A stretch of 64,000 nucleotides of DNA from Mesorhizobium terrae (GTDB taxonomy: Bacteria; Pseudomonadota; Alphaproteobacteria; Rhizobiales; Rhizobiaceae), in the NCBI RefSeq assembly GCF_008727715.1, contig NZ_CP044218.1, positions 1,364,001 through 1,428,000 on the forward strand, read 5' to 3'. The notes under the pieces were generated by a model that did not search any database, had not been told where the DNA came from, and saw nothing but the letters and a program-made list of their open reading frames with translations. The translations under genes and the position numbers were made by a program. Below are positions 26,358-34,747 of the stretch, in pieces (the first letter of the stretch is position 1; the number at the start of each line of letters is the position of its first letter).

Positions 26358-26648
26358 TCAGGCGCACATCGGCGCCGGTTCCTCGAGCCGGTAGATCAGG
26401 CCCGGTTGCACGATCCATTCGCCGGGACGAAGCGCTTCGACGGCGAAGCGTCCGGTCGCGGTGCGCGGCATGACGCCGGCGAAACGGTAACGGCGGCCGC
26501 CCTCGTCGAGGACCGCGTCGCGGATCGGCTCGCCGGCGAGGTGCCCGACCACGGGGCCGACCGCCTTCAAATTGGCCAGGACAAAATACTCCGTCGGTAT
26601 GGAGTTGGTCCTGGTCAGGAAGCGGAACTGGGAGACGGGTCTTTGCAT
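26358..26648 (-). CDS. Hypothetical protein
   Basis: A 96-residue protein starting MQRPVSQFRFLTRTNSIPTE. Predicted mostly beta: YFVLANLKAVGPVVGHLAGE, RYRFAGVMPRTATGRFAVEA, EWIVQPGLIYRLEEPAP. This looks like a small barrel or SH3-like fold with no membrane segment. The family is not recognised. ATG 26648 gives the first natural start; a longer frame to 26708 has no better signal. It stands alone between the gnd operon and repeat DNA. Confidence 0.6.
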   Translation of the reverse strand: MQRPVSQFRFLTRTNSIPTEYFVLANLKAVGPVVGHLAGEPIRDAVLDEGGRRYRFAGVMPRTATGRFAVEALRPGEWIVQPGLIYRLEEPAPMCA

Positions 26649-26820
26649 GGAACGGGGATCGCGGCACTTCCAGCCGGCCACAGCCGCCAATGGCCGGACC
26701 GTCTGCATGGGAACCCCATTGGATTACCGCGTGCGCGGATAAGAATTCGAGACGGGATCGAGGCGCAAAAGATCAAGAAAAGATAAGGAGCTGTGGCGGG
26801 CGAGCCATTGGCGATCGGCC

Positions 26821-26859
26821 TGCCGTCATCAAGCCAGAAGAATGTGGAGGGGATTTCGA
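26821..26859. repeat. Short direct repeat, right copy
   Basis: Direct copy of 26261-26297, sharing atcaagccagaagaatgtg and ggggatttc. No tandem structure extends between the copies. Confidence 0.7.
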
Positions 26860-26935
26860 ACCGGGTGGCCTCCCTTGCCGGCGCCCTGGTCGACCAGCAC
26901 GGCAGGCTGAAGAAGCGGCGAACCACTCTGCGCCC

Positions 26936-27145
26936 GTCATTCCGGGCAAGCGAGGCGAAGCCGAGTGCCGACCCGGAACCCATTGAGAAGCGCGGCCGGG
27001 AACGAAGATCGTGCCGATGGGAATGAAGCACGCAGCGCCGGTTCGGCTGCATGAACGGTTCAGAACGAGGACCGGGCCGTGCCTTACGATGTTGCGACCA
27101 ATGGGTTCCGGATAGCCTTCGCTGCGCTTCGGCTTCCGGAATGAC
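26936..27145. repeat. Palindromic MITE-like repeat (gtcattccgg ends)
   Basis: The element begins gtcattccgggcaagcgagg and includes ccggaacccattg; its far arm reads caatgggttccgg, then agccttcgctgcgcttcggc and ends ccggaatgac. Thus the terminal inverted arms are about 45 bases with a spacer of roughly 110. No coding capacity for a transposase. Architecture equals that of the element at 30951-31155, but sequence differs. Confidence 0.8.
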
Positions 27146-27187
27146 GACAGCGCTACCCCTCAACGCTCATAGCGTCGGGTTTGTGGG

Positions 27188-27331
27188 CGTCACTCTCTAC
27201 CCCGATGCCAGCCTTCGATGGTGCAGCCGCTCAGCTGTTCGGCGACGTTGACGGGAACGTGCCTCACCGTCTCGGCGAAGGTCCACAGATGGCCTTCCGG
27301 ATCGCGGGCCCGATATCTCGCGTCCTCCACG
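27188..27331 (-). pseudogene. VOC/glyoxalase-fold protein, C-terminal remnant
   Basis: The reverse strand reads VEDARYRARDPEGHLWTFAE followed by TVRHVPVNVAEQLSGCTIEG and W, then a stop at about 27188. The RDPEGHLWTF segment is the hallmark of the C-terminal beta-strand of PhnB/bleomycin-resistance type VOC proteins. The 5' part of the gene is missing: coding similarity ends abruptly at about 27331 where the DNA becomes AT-rich, marking the left junction of the insert that carries the HEPN gene. Confidence 0.75.
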
Positions 27332-27395
27332 ATTTATTATGAGATTATGTTAGCAATGACTGTTAGTTATTAACTAAGCGCATTATCTCAGATAG

Positions 27396-28240
27396 ATGGC
27401 CAACGATCACAAACTTGCACTTCTAGAGAACAGCATCTCTTATTTTAGAGAGGCCGTACGCTATGCTCACCGAGAAGAGCACAGCGCTGATAAATGGAAA
27501 TTTGCGATTGTTAATGTTGTTCAGGCAATGGAGTTAGCCTTCAAGGAATATTTGAGGCTTATCCATCCAGCATTCGTTTTAGAATCCATAGACAAACCCG
27601 GCAAGACCGTTGGGATAAATTTAGCGCTTTCTCGAATAAAAGATCCAACAATAGGAAACATTTCGATCAGCGATGTCGATCATTTAAAGATTCGATCTGC
27701 GATAAATTTACGAAATGAACTGGTCCATTATGAATTCGATCATGGAATAGAGGCAACTGAGGCGAAGTTCTCGGAGATATTCGCTTTCGTGATTTTCTTT
27801 TATCGCGAGCATTTGGATCTCACCCCTCCAGATTTCATAGACGAGGATGACCTCCAGAAAATTCTACAACGTGTTAAGGCTCGCGCCGAAATGCTCCAAA
27901 AGGCGCGCATCTACGCAAAGAGCAATGAAGGGGAAGTCTGGCTTTGCCCAGAATGCAATGAAGACACGTTTATCGTTGCCGAGGAGCAATGTTGCTTCTG
28001 CCAGCGGAGAGAACTTGTATCAGACTGTGAATCGTGCGGGCAAATGGGTTTGCTTGTGATGTGATAGAAACGGACAGCTTCCTTGAGTGGGATTATGATG
28101 AAGGTCGAATGACACTGATTGAGCGTTATGATTTGCCGGCAACTTGTTGTCCTGAGTGCAGCTCTGGCATCACGGCCAAAATCGAGGATTTCAGGCGCGC
28201 CCAATATTATGAAGATTTGGCGAAGGAAAGTCGTAGATAG
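27396..28240 (+). CDS. HEPN-like protein with C-terminal zinc ribbons, frameshifted near 28050
   Basis: The frame from ATG 27396 gives 222 residues; a one-base slip near 28043-28055 joins it to a second frame ending at 28240, for about 281 residues in all. The N-terminal helical domain holds AINLRNELVHYEF, an Rx4H motif (RNELVH) as in HEPN ribonucleases. The C-terminal part has CPECNEDTF, CCFC, CESCG and, after the slip, CCPEC: paired zinc ribbons. Codon use is strikingly AT-rich, so it is a recent import. HEPN proteins often act in phage or plasmid defence by RNA cleavage; role here is inference. The slip sits at a ttt/ggg run and could be a sequence error. Confidence 0.72.
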
Positions 28241-28389
28241 TAGAAGGTTTTTTGGTAAATCGACGATTAACAGTCGATATCGCTGACGCGATCATCGCTC
28301 CAACATAGACCAACTCCCGAGGTAGCTTGGGTCGTCTAAATTCAGAGAGCTGAGTACCAGGTCCTTTGCCTTGTATCGCTATCGCCTCC

Positions 28390-29093
28390 TCACCCCCGCC
28401 CGGCCAGAAACGCCGGCAGGTCGGCGACCGAGGCCAGCACGACGTCGGCGAGCGGGGCCAGCGATTCGCGCGTGCCGGTGCCGGACAGGACACCGACCGC
28501 CAGGCCGCAGCCGCCGGCGCGGGCCATGTCGAGGTCGTGACGATTGTCGCCGACCATGGCAACCTCGGACGGCTTCAGACCGGTGAGGTCGCAGAAGGCC
28601 AGCACCGCGTCCGGCGCCGGCTTCGGGTTGGCGACCGCGTCATAGCCATAGGCGGCGTCGAACAGCTGCGCCATGCCGATCGCGGAAAGTGTGCGCTCGC
28701 AGCCGGCGGTCGAATCGTTGGTGGCGACCCCCAGCCGGTAGGATTTCGCATGCAACGCCGCCAGCGCTCCGGCGATGCCCGGCAGCGGCACGGCCATTGC
28801 CGAGCCCTGTTCGGTGCTGATTTCGTTGAAATGGTCCAGCGCCTCGCGCTGTTCGGCCGCCGACAATTCCGGGAACCACAGCGCGATGATGTCGGCATTG
28901 GTGCCGGCTGCGAAGATGGAATCGGCCTTGAAACCCTTGGTCTCGAAATCATAACCGGCCTTGGCCAGCAATTCGTCGGCCTTGGCGCGGTCGCCAGCCG
29001 CCGCCTCCAGCGCCATGCGGTCCGCCACCCCGACCAGGTGGCGTGAAAATCGATCAGTGTCCCGTCCTTGTCGAAAAGGATGCCCTTGATGCC
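28390..29093 (-). pseudogene. HAD-family phosphatase (phosphoglycolate phosphatase-like), frameshifted
   Basis: Motif [18 protein letters not shown] is encoded at 29093-29043 in one frame; after the ggggt run near 29035 the remainder ([20 protein letters not shown] to the stop at 28390) is in another. Motif [11 protein letters not shown], motif [15 protein letters not shown] and motif IV AMVGDNRHDLDMARAG are all intact, so the protein would be about 233 residues. No ATG is found before motif I; a g-run there is also suspect. Follows pgi by about 25 bases on the same strand. Probably functional if the frame breaks are errors. Confidence 0.8.
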
Positions 29094-29118
29094 CCCAAAA
29101 TTTCTTACTCCCGTCCGC

Positions 29119-30734
29119 TTAGCCGGTGAATATGTCCACCAGCCCGGCGGTCGAGGCATCCCTCCTGGCGGCATTCTCCTTGCCCTCAACGACAGGAAGC
29201 AGGCTTGTCGCCAGTTCCTTGCCGAGTTCGACGCCCCACTGGTCGAAGGAATTGATGTCATAGAGCGTGCCCCTCGACGAAGACGCGGTGTTCGTAAAGC
29301 GCGATCAGCCGGCCGAAAGTGCGCGGGTCGAGCTTGCGGTAGAGAATGGTGAGCGACGGCCGATTGCCCGAGAAGACCCGGTGCGGGGCGATCTTGTCGA
29401 CCTGCTCGGGCTTCATGCCCTTGGCCAGCATCTGGGCGCGCGCCTCTTCCAGCGTGCGGCCTTTCATCAACGCTTCCGACTGCGCCACGGCGAGCAGGAG
29501 ATCGTGATGGTGCTTCAGGTCCGGCTCGTGGCCGACAGCGGGCGGCGATGAACTCGACCGGGATGATGTCGGTGCCCTGGTGCAGCAACTGGAAGAAGGC
29601 GTGCTGGCCATTGGTGCCGGGCTCGCCCCACACCAGCGGGCCGGTCGGCGTCACCGCGCCGGCGCTGTCCAGCATGACGCTCTTGCCGTTCGATTCCATA
29701 TCGAGCTGCTGGAGATAGGCCGGCAGGCGCGACAGGCGCTGGTCGTAGGGAATGACCGCGCGGGCCGGGTAGCCGCAGACGCGATGCCAGAACCGACCAG
29801 GCAGCACCGGCAGGTTCCTGGTCAGCGGCGCGGCGACGAAATGCTCGTCCATCTCATGCGCGCCGGAAAGCATGGCGCGGAAGTTTTCCGGCCCGACGGC
29901 GATCATCACCGGCAGGCCGATGGCGCCCCACACCGAATAACGCCCGCCAACCCAGTCCCAGAAGCCGAACACACGTCCTTCTCGATGCCGAACTTGGCGA
30001 CGAGGTCGAGCGCGGTGGAGACGGCGGCGAAATGCTTGCCGACCGCTTCCTTGCCGAGCTTGGCCTCCACCCATTTGCGCGCCGTTTCGGCGTTGGTCAT
30101 GGTCTCGACGGTGGTGAAGGTCTTGGAGGCGACGATGAACAAGGTCGTCTCCGCCGACAGGCCCTTCAGCGTGTCATGCATATGGGCGCCGTCGATGTTG
30201 GAGACGTAGTGCGCGCGCGGCCCGTCGTGATAGGGAGCGAGCGCCAGCGTCGCCATGACAGGGCCAAGGTCGGAGCCGCCGATGCCGATGTTGACGATGT
30301 CGGTGATCTTCTTGCCGGTATGGCCGGCCGCCTTGCCCGAGCGGATCGCGTCGGCGAAGACGCTCATCGCGTCGAGCACCGAGCGGACGTCCTTCTGCAC
30401 GTCCTGGCCGTCGACGGTAAGCCCCTTGCCGGAGAGATTGCGCAGCGCCGTGTGCAATACGGCGCGGTCCTCGGTAATGTTGATATGTTTGCCGGCAAAC
30501 ATCGCAGCGCGCCTGCCTTCGACATCGGCGGCCTTGGCTAGGCCCTCGAGCAACTCCATGGTCCGGGCGTCGACCGCGCATTTCGACCAGTCGAGCAGAA
30601 GGTCGCCGTCCAGCGCCGAGAAGCGCTTTGAAGCGGTCCGGATCGGCGGCGAAGACCGCGCGCATGTTCATCGATGTGGCGGCGCGATGGGCGCGAAGGG
30701 CGGCGAGCTGTTTGTCGAAAGCGGTGCGGTCCAC
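29119..30734 (-). pseudogene. pgi: Glucose-6-phosphate isomerase with several frame breaks
   Basis: Successive frames reconstruct a full-length PGI of about 540 residues: GTG 30734 start (MDRTAFDKQLAALRAHRAAT), [20 protein letters not shown] sugar-phosphate site, [53 protein letters not shown] with the catalytic Glu region, and a C-terminal [18 protein letters not shown] up to the stop at 29119. Breaks occur near 30620 (extra a in aaa), 29975 (missing c), 29545 (extra c), 29272 (extra g), plus a small loss near 29800. All are at short runs or tandem repeats. Conservation of every motif suggests recent damage or sequencing error. Confidence 0.85.
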
Positions 30735-30950
30735 GGCGATCTCCGGAGGTAGCGGGGTGGTTCGGCCGCAGTCTAGCAGAGCGAATGCGGCAAGCGAGAG
30801 GCTGGTGACGAACTTATCTCGCGGAGTTTCAATCGGTTCAAGCGCCTCGTCGGAGCACCACGGGGCTTTGCTCATCCTTGCACGACATATGACGATCGAA
30901 ATTCGTCGCCACTGTCGGTCTGGTTCCACGCCCCTGTGCCAAATACCACC
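30735..30950. other. Upstream region of pgi
   Basis: No gene recognised. It should contain the pgi promoter; a cggaggt ribosome-binding site complement is at 30743-30750. A reverse frame extends upstream of the pgi start without coding character. Confidence 0.4.
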
Positions 30951-31155
30951 GTTCCGGCATGGATTCCCGACACTCTCCGGTCGCTTCGCTCCCTCACGAG
31001 GTCGGGAATAACGGAAGGCAAGGGACGTCTCGGCCGATCTCCAGCGCTGGGGATAGGCCAGCGTTCTCGATTTGCACGAGGCAAGGAAAGCTCGTCATTC
31101 CCGACCTCGTGAGCGACCGTAGGGAGCGGAGAGTGTCGGGAATCCATGCCGGAAC
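30951..31155. repeat. Palindromic MITE-like repeat (gttccggcat ends)
   Basis: Arms of about 58 bases, near-perfect inverted copies: 30951-31008 starts gttccggcatggattcccga and includes cactctccggtcgcttcgct; 31098-31155 ends cgggaatccatgccggaac. The 90-base spacer is unrelated to coding sequence. No transposase is encoded. Confidence 0.88.
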
Positions 31156-31373
31156 GGGAAATTGTCGCGCGATGCCCGTGTCACGACACTAGCGGTGACC
31201 AACATCAACCAAAGCGAGAAATTTCTACCCTCCGTTGTTCACGGCGGGGAATGAAGGATCACTGGCATAAATCCCAGCGATCAGAAAAATTGATTGGCGC
31301 AACCCCTTGTACCAATCATACAGTTCACTGGTCCACAAAACAAAAAAGACTGTCCACCGAGGAGCGCTAGGAT

Positions 31374-32862
31374 ATGCCACAGAGAAACGACACCGCGATA
31401 TGGTCGGGCCTGTTCAGGATTTCCGCCGAGTCCGGCCAAACCCTGCAGGCACAGATCCGCCAGGCGATCGTGGCAGCCATCCTCGACCGTCAGATCGCCG
31501 CTTCCATGCCGCTTCCTTCGTGCCGCATCCTGGCCGAAAAACTCGGCGTCGCGCGCGGCACGGTGGTGCTGGCCTTCCAGCAGCTCGTCGACCAGGGCTT
31601 CCTGGTGGCGCGCGAGCGGCGCGGCCACTTCGTCAATCCGGAAGTGCTGGCGACGCCGGCCAAGCCGCAGAAGACGCCGGAACAGTCCAACGAGATCGAC
31701 TGGAAAGCACGCCGCCAGATCGCCGCCAGCGACATGCCGCCGCCGGCCAAGCACGACAACTGGATCAAGTCGTCATATCCGTTCGTATACGGCCAGTTCG
31801 ACCCGGCGCTGTTCCCCCGCCGAGTGGCGCGAGTGCAACCGCATGGCGCTGGCCGTGCTGGAGATCCGCAACTGGGCCTCCGACATGGTCGACCGCGACG
31901 ACCCGCTGCTGATCGAACAGATCCAGGCGCGGCTGTTGCCGCGGCGCGGCATCTTCGCCAATCCGGACGAGATCATCGTCACGCTGGGCGCCCAGAACGC
32001 ACTTTACATGCTGGCCACGCTGCTGATGACCAAGGGTTCGAAGGTGGCGATGGAAGACCCGGGCTATCCCGACGCCCGCTCGATCTTCCGGCTGGCCGGC
32101 GCCGATATCCAGCCAGTGCCTGTCGACCAGTCCGGCATCGTCACCTCGGCGATCCCGTCGGATTCCGGTTTTGTCTTTGTCACGCCGAGCCACCAGTGCC
32201 CGACCATGGTGCCGCTGTCGCAGGAGCGCCGGCAGGACCTTCTGGCGCGGGCCAACCGCCACAACCAGATCATCATCGAGGACGGCTATGACAGCCAGTT
32301 GCTGGACGAGGCGCCGCAGCAGGCGCTGAAGAGCATCGATCGCTCCGGCCGCGTCGTCTATGTCGGTTCGATGTCGAAGACGCTGGCTCCGGGCCTGCGG
32401 CTTGGCTACATCGTGGCCTCGGCCGGACTGATCGCGGAACTGCGCGCGCTGCGCCGCTTCATGCTGCGCCATCCGCCGGCCAACAACCAGCGCGCGGTGG
32501 CGCTGTTCCTCTCGCTCGGCCATCACGAGGCGCTCGTGCGGCGTCTGTCGTCGGCCTTCGACGAGCGGCGCAAGCGGCTGGTGCACGCGATCTCGGCCTT
32601 CCTGCCGGAATGGCGCGCCACCGATTCGGCCGGCGGCACGTCGCTCTGGCTGGAGGGCCCGCGCGGAACGGATTCGCGTGACCTCGCCGGCGCAGCGGCC
32701 AGCCGCAGCGTCATCATCGAGCCGGGCGACCGCTTCTTCGACCGTACCGACAAGCCGTCGCGTTTCATGCGCTTGGGCATCTCGTCCATTTCGCTGCAAC
32801 ATATCGAACCCGGCATCCGCGAGCTGGCCACTGCGGCCGGCCGCCGCCCGGCAGCCGCTTAG
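31374..32862 (+). CDS. MocR/PdxR-type GntR-aminotransferase regulator, one frame break
   Basis: About 495 residues if one extra c in the ccccc run at 31812-31820 is ignored. The N terminus is a GntR winged helix (TLQAQIRQAIVAAILDRQIA, then KLGVARGTVVLAFQQLVDQG). The C-terminal part is a fold-type I aminotransferase domain with IIEDGYDSQL and the PLP-lysine region VGSMSKTLAPGLRLGYI. MocR regulators sense PLP or amino compounds and control vitamin B6, taurine, GABA or transport genes. It is followed by a clear terminator at 32889. The upstream gene on the opposite strand is pgi, separated by a repeat element. Confidence 0.85.
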
Positions 32863-32888
32863 CCGCATCCTCCCAAACGGCTCATCTT

Positions 32889-32919
32889 CGCCCGGCCTCG
32901 CGCCGGGCGATTTTCTTTT
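32889..32919 (+). terminator. Intrinsic terminator of the MocR gene
   Basis: cgcccggc at 32889-32896 pairs with gccgggcg at 32902-32909 around ctcgc, followed by attttctttt. It lies 27 bases after the MocR stop. Confidence 0.88.
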
Positions 32920-33051
32920 CGGGGACAGGACGGTCGGAGCCGGCAAACATGTTAGCCGGCGCAACTTTTGTGCCGATCGTGCCCTGCAAGGGCGTTGTCG
33001 ATGGTCAATCCAATCGTCCAGTCGACAGTGGTCGGGCAGCGCCGCCTCGCG

Positions 33052-33261
33052 TCACTGCAGCCGCAAGGCGAAAGAGACGGGCAGGCACATTGGCAGCAGC
33101 CACCAAACGCCTGCGGTCAGCAGACTGAGCGCGGCAAGCACGCCGGTCCATACCAGTAGGTTTGCCAAATGCCCCTCCTTGGACCGGCGGCCAAAATCCC
33201 GCGCTGGAACCCATTGGGCCAGAGACGCACCAAATCCGGTGACGATAGGCCAAGCCATCAC
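33052..33261 (-). CDS. Possible small two-span membrane protein
   Basis: A reverse frame gives about 69 residues from ATG 33261 (84 from 33306): MAWPIVTGFGASLAQWVPAR, then a hydrophobic stretch LVWTGVLAALSLLTAGVWWL followed by a short hydrophobic tail. The amphipathic linker DFGRRSKEGH separates the two parts. Not recognised, no strong ribosome-binding site; kept because of the clean transmembrane pattern. Confidence 0.35.
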   Translation of the reverse strand: MMAWPIVTGFGASLAQWVPARDFGRRSKEGHLANLLVWTGVLAALSLLTAGVWWLLPMCLPVSFALRLQ

Positions 33262-33391
33262 CCAACGGCGCGAATGCGCGCACGCGCGTATAGTCCAGCC
33301 AAACACCTTCGGGCGGGCTCCCTAACGATGCATTCGACGGTGCTGGTTGTCGCTGTGACGCGACCGGGGACGAAATGCCCTTCCGCGGGTT

Positions 33392-34492
33392 CTAGGGCCT
33401 TGGGCGCAGGAACATGCCGCCGAATTTGCCCTCGGGCGTCAGGTCGAAACTCCATTCCACTTCGCCATGCTCGAACCGCACGTCGTAGACGTCCCAACCT
33501 TCCTGGCTGACACCCCGGAATGTCACATCGACCAGCGCACCCAGACGCGCCAGGTCGTTGGCGATAACGTCCTTCTGCGCGCGCGCCGCCGCCGCCAATG
33601 CCGGGCTCATCCGCTCGTAGTCGGGCTCGCCGCGCATATGGTCGCTGATGGTCGCGCGCAACAACGCTTCGCTGCCCGGTACCGGCGTCCTGTCGCGGAT
33701 ACGCTTGGCCAGGGCCGCATCCATCTCGCGGCTGGCGGTCTCGTCGATGCGCTGCGCGGTCATATCCAGACCGCCCTGGTGCAGCACCAGCCTGTCGACG
33801 GCGCCATCGGCCGAGCGTTGAAAAGTGATCTGCGCCGGCACCAGCTTGAGGAAGAAGGAGCGATCGCTTTCGGGAAAGGCTTCCACCTCCGGCTGGCCGG
33901 TCACCTGGATGAAGAGATGGTCGCCACGATGGATGACGGCGAGGCCCGGCCCGTCTTCCAGCCGATAATGGCCGGCATAATCGGCGTAGACGGCCCGGTC
34001 GATCTCGACCTCGGTGCGCGGTCTTGCCTGTTCGTAGCGACGCCAGGCGATGGCGTCCGATGAGGTGTCGGTCATCTTGGTCTCCTTGGTCAGGTTGACG
34101 AGATCGTCGATCGAGACATGGCCGCCGCCGGCGAGTTTTGCGCGCATCGCCTCGACGATGGACAGGCCGTGCTCGGCCCGTTCGCGCGTTTCGCGCAGCA
34201 CGGAATGCTGCATGGCCAGCATGCGCTCGAGGTCGGTTTCACGGCCGGCCAGCAGGCCGGCGATGGTGGAAAGCGAGAGGCCGAGCCGCTTCAGCGCCAG
34301 CACCTCGGTCAGGCGGGCGATGTCGGCGGTGCCGTAGAGCCGCCAGTCCTTTTGGGTGCGGCGCGGCCTGATCAGCCCGTAGCGTTCGTAGAGTCGCAAC
34401 GCCCGCACCGTCAGCCCGATGCGATCGGCGCATTCGGCGGCACTCAGCCATTCGGTCACGGCGATGTGATTGTCTGTTGTCCGGTCGTCCAT
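33392..34492 (-). CDS. MerR-family regulator fused to a DUF3471-like domain
   Basis: A 366-residue protein. Residues 13-85 are a MerR winged helix (WLSAAECADRIGLTVRALRL, RYGLIRPRRTQKDWRLYGTA), then a helical linker to about 140. Residues 165-250 (DYAGHYRLEDGPGLAVIHRG, LFIQVTGQPEVEAFPESDRS, DRLVLHQGG) match the DUF3471 beta domain usually found after beta-lactamase-like peptidases. The C terminus (about 260-366) is a further conserved unknown domain ending FGGMFLRPRP. Start ATG 34492 follows aggaggg. Divergent from the mttB-like gene; likely regulates it. Confidence 0.82.
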   Translation of the reverse strand: MDDRTTDNHIAVTEWLSAAECADRIGLTVRALRLYERYGLIRPRRTQKDWRLYGTADIARLTEVLALKRLGLSLSTIAGLLAGRETDLERMLAMQHSVLRETRERAEHGLSIVEAMRAKLAGGGHVSIDDLVNLTKETKMTDTSSDAIAWRRYEQARPRTEVEIDRAVYADYAGHYRLEDGPGLAVIHRGDHLFIQVTGQPEVEAFPESDRSFFLKLVPAQITFQRSADGAVDRLVLHQGGLDMTAQRIDETASREMDAALAKRIRDRTPVPGSEALLRATISDHMRGEPDYERMSPALAAAARAQKDVIANDLARLGALVDVTFRGVSQEGWDVYDVRFEHGEVEWSFDLTPEGKFGGMFLRPRP

Positions 34493-34747
34493 GAACCCTC
34501 CTGAAGACCGCTGTAAGGTATGACCATAGGTTCGGCTCAAGCTGTTTTTTGGGCACTTTTTTTGGCAACGCCGCAGCAAGCGATTTTTCCGTCGGCCGAG
34601 CCCTCTCTGGTCCATCTGCCGGAATGGGCTGGCCCATAGGCTGCACCAATGGGCTTGGCATAGTTCGCAAAACAAGGGGAAAGAGCCGCGCGATGGTGGA
34701 CCAACCGCCACGTGTCCGGCTTCAGCAAGAAGCAGTGGAGGTTTTCC

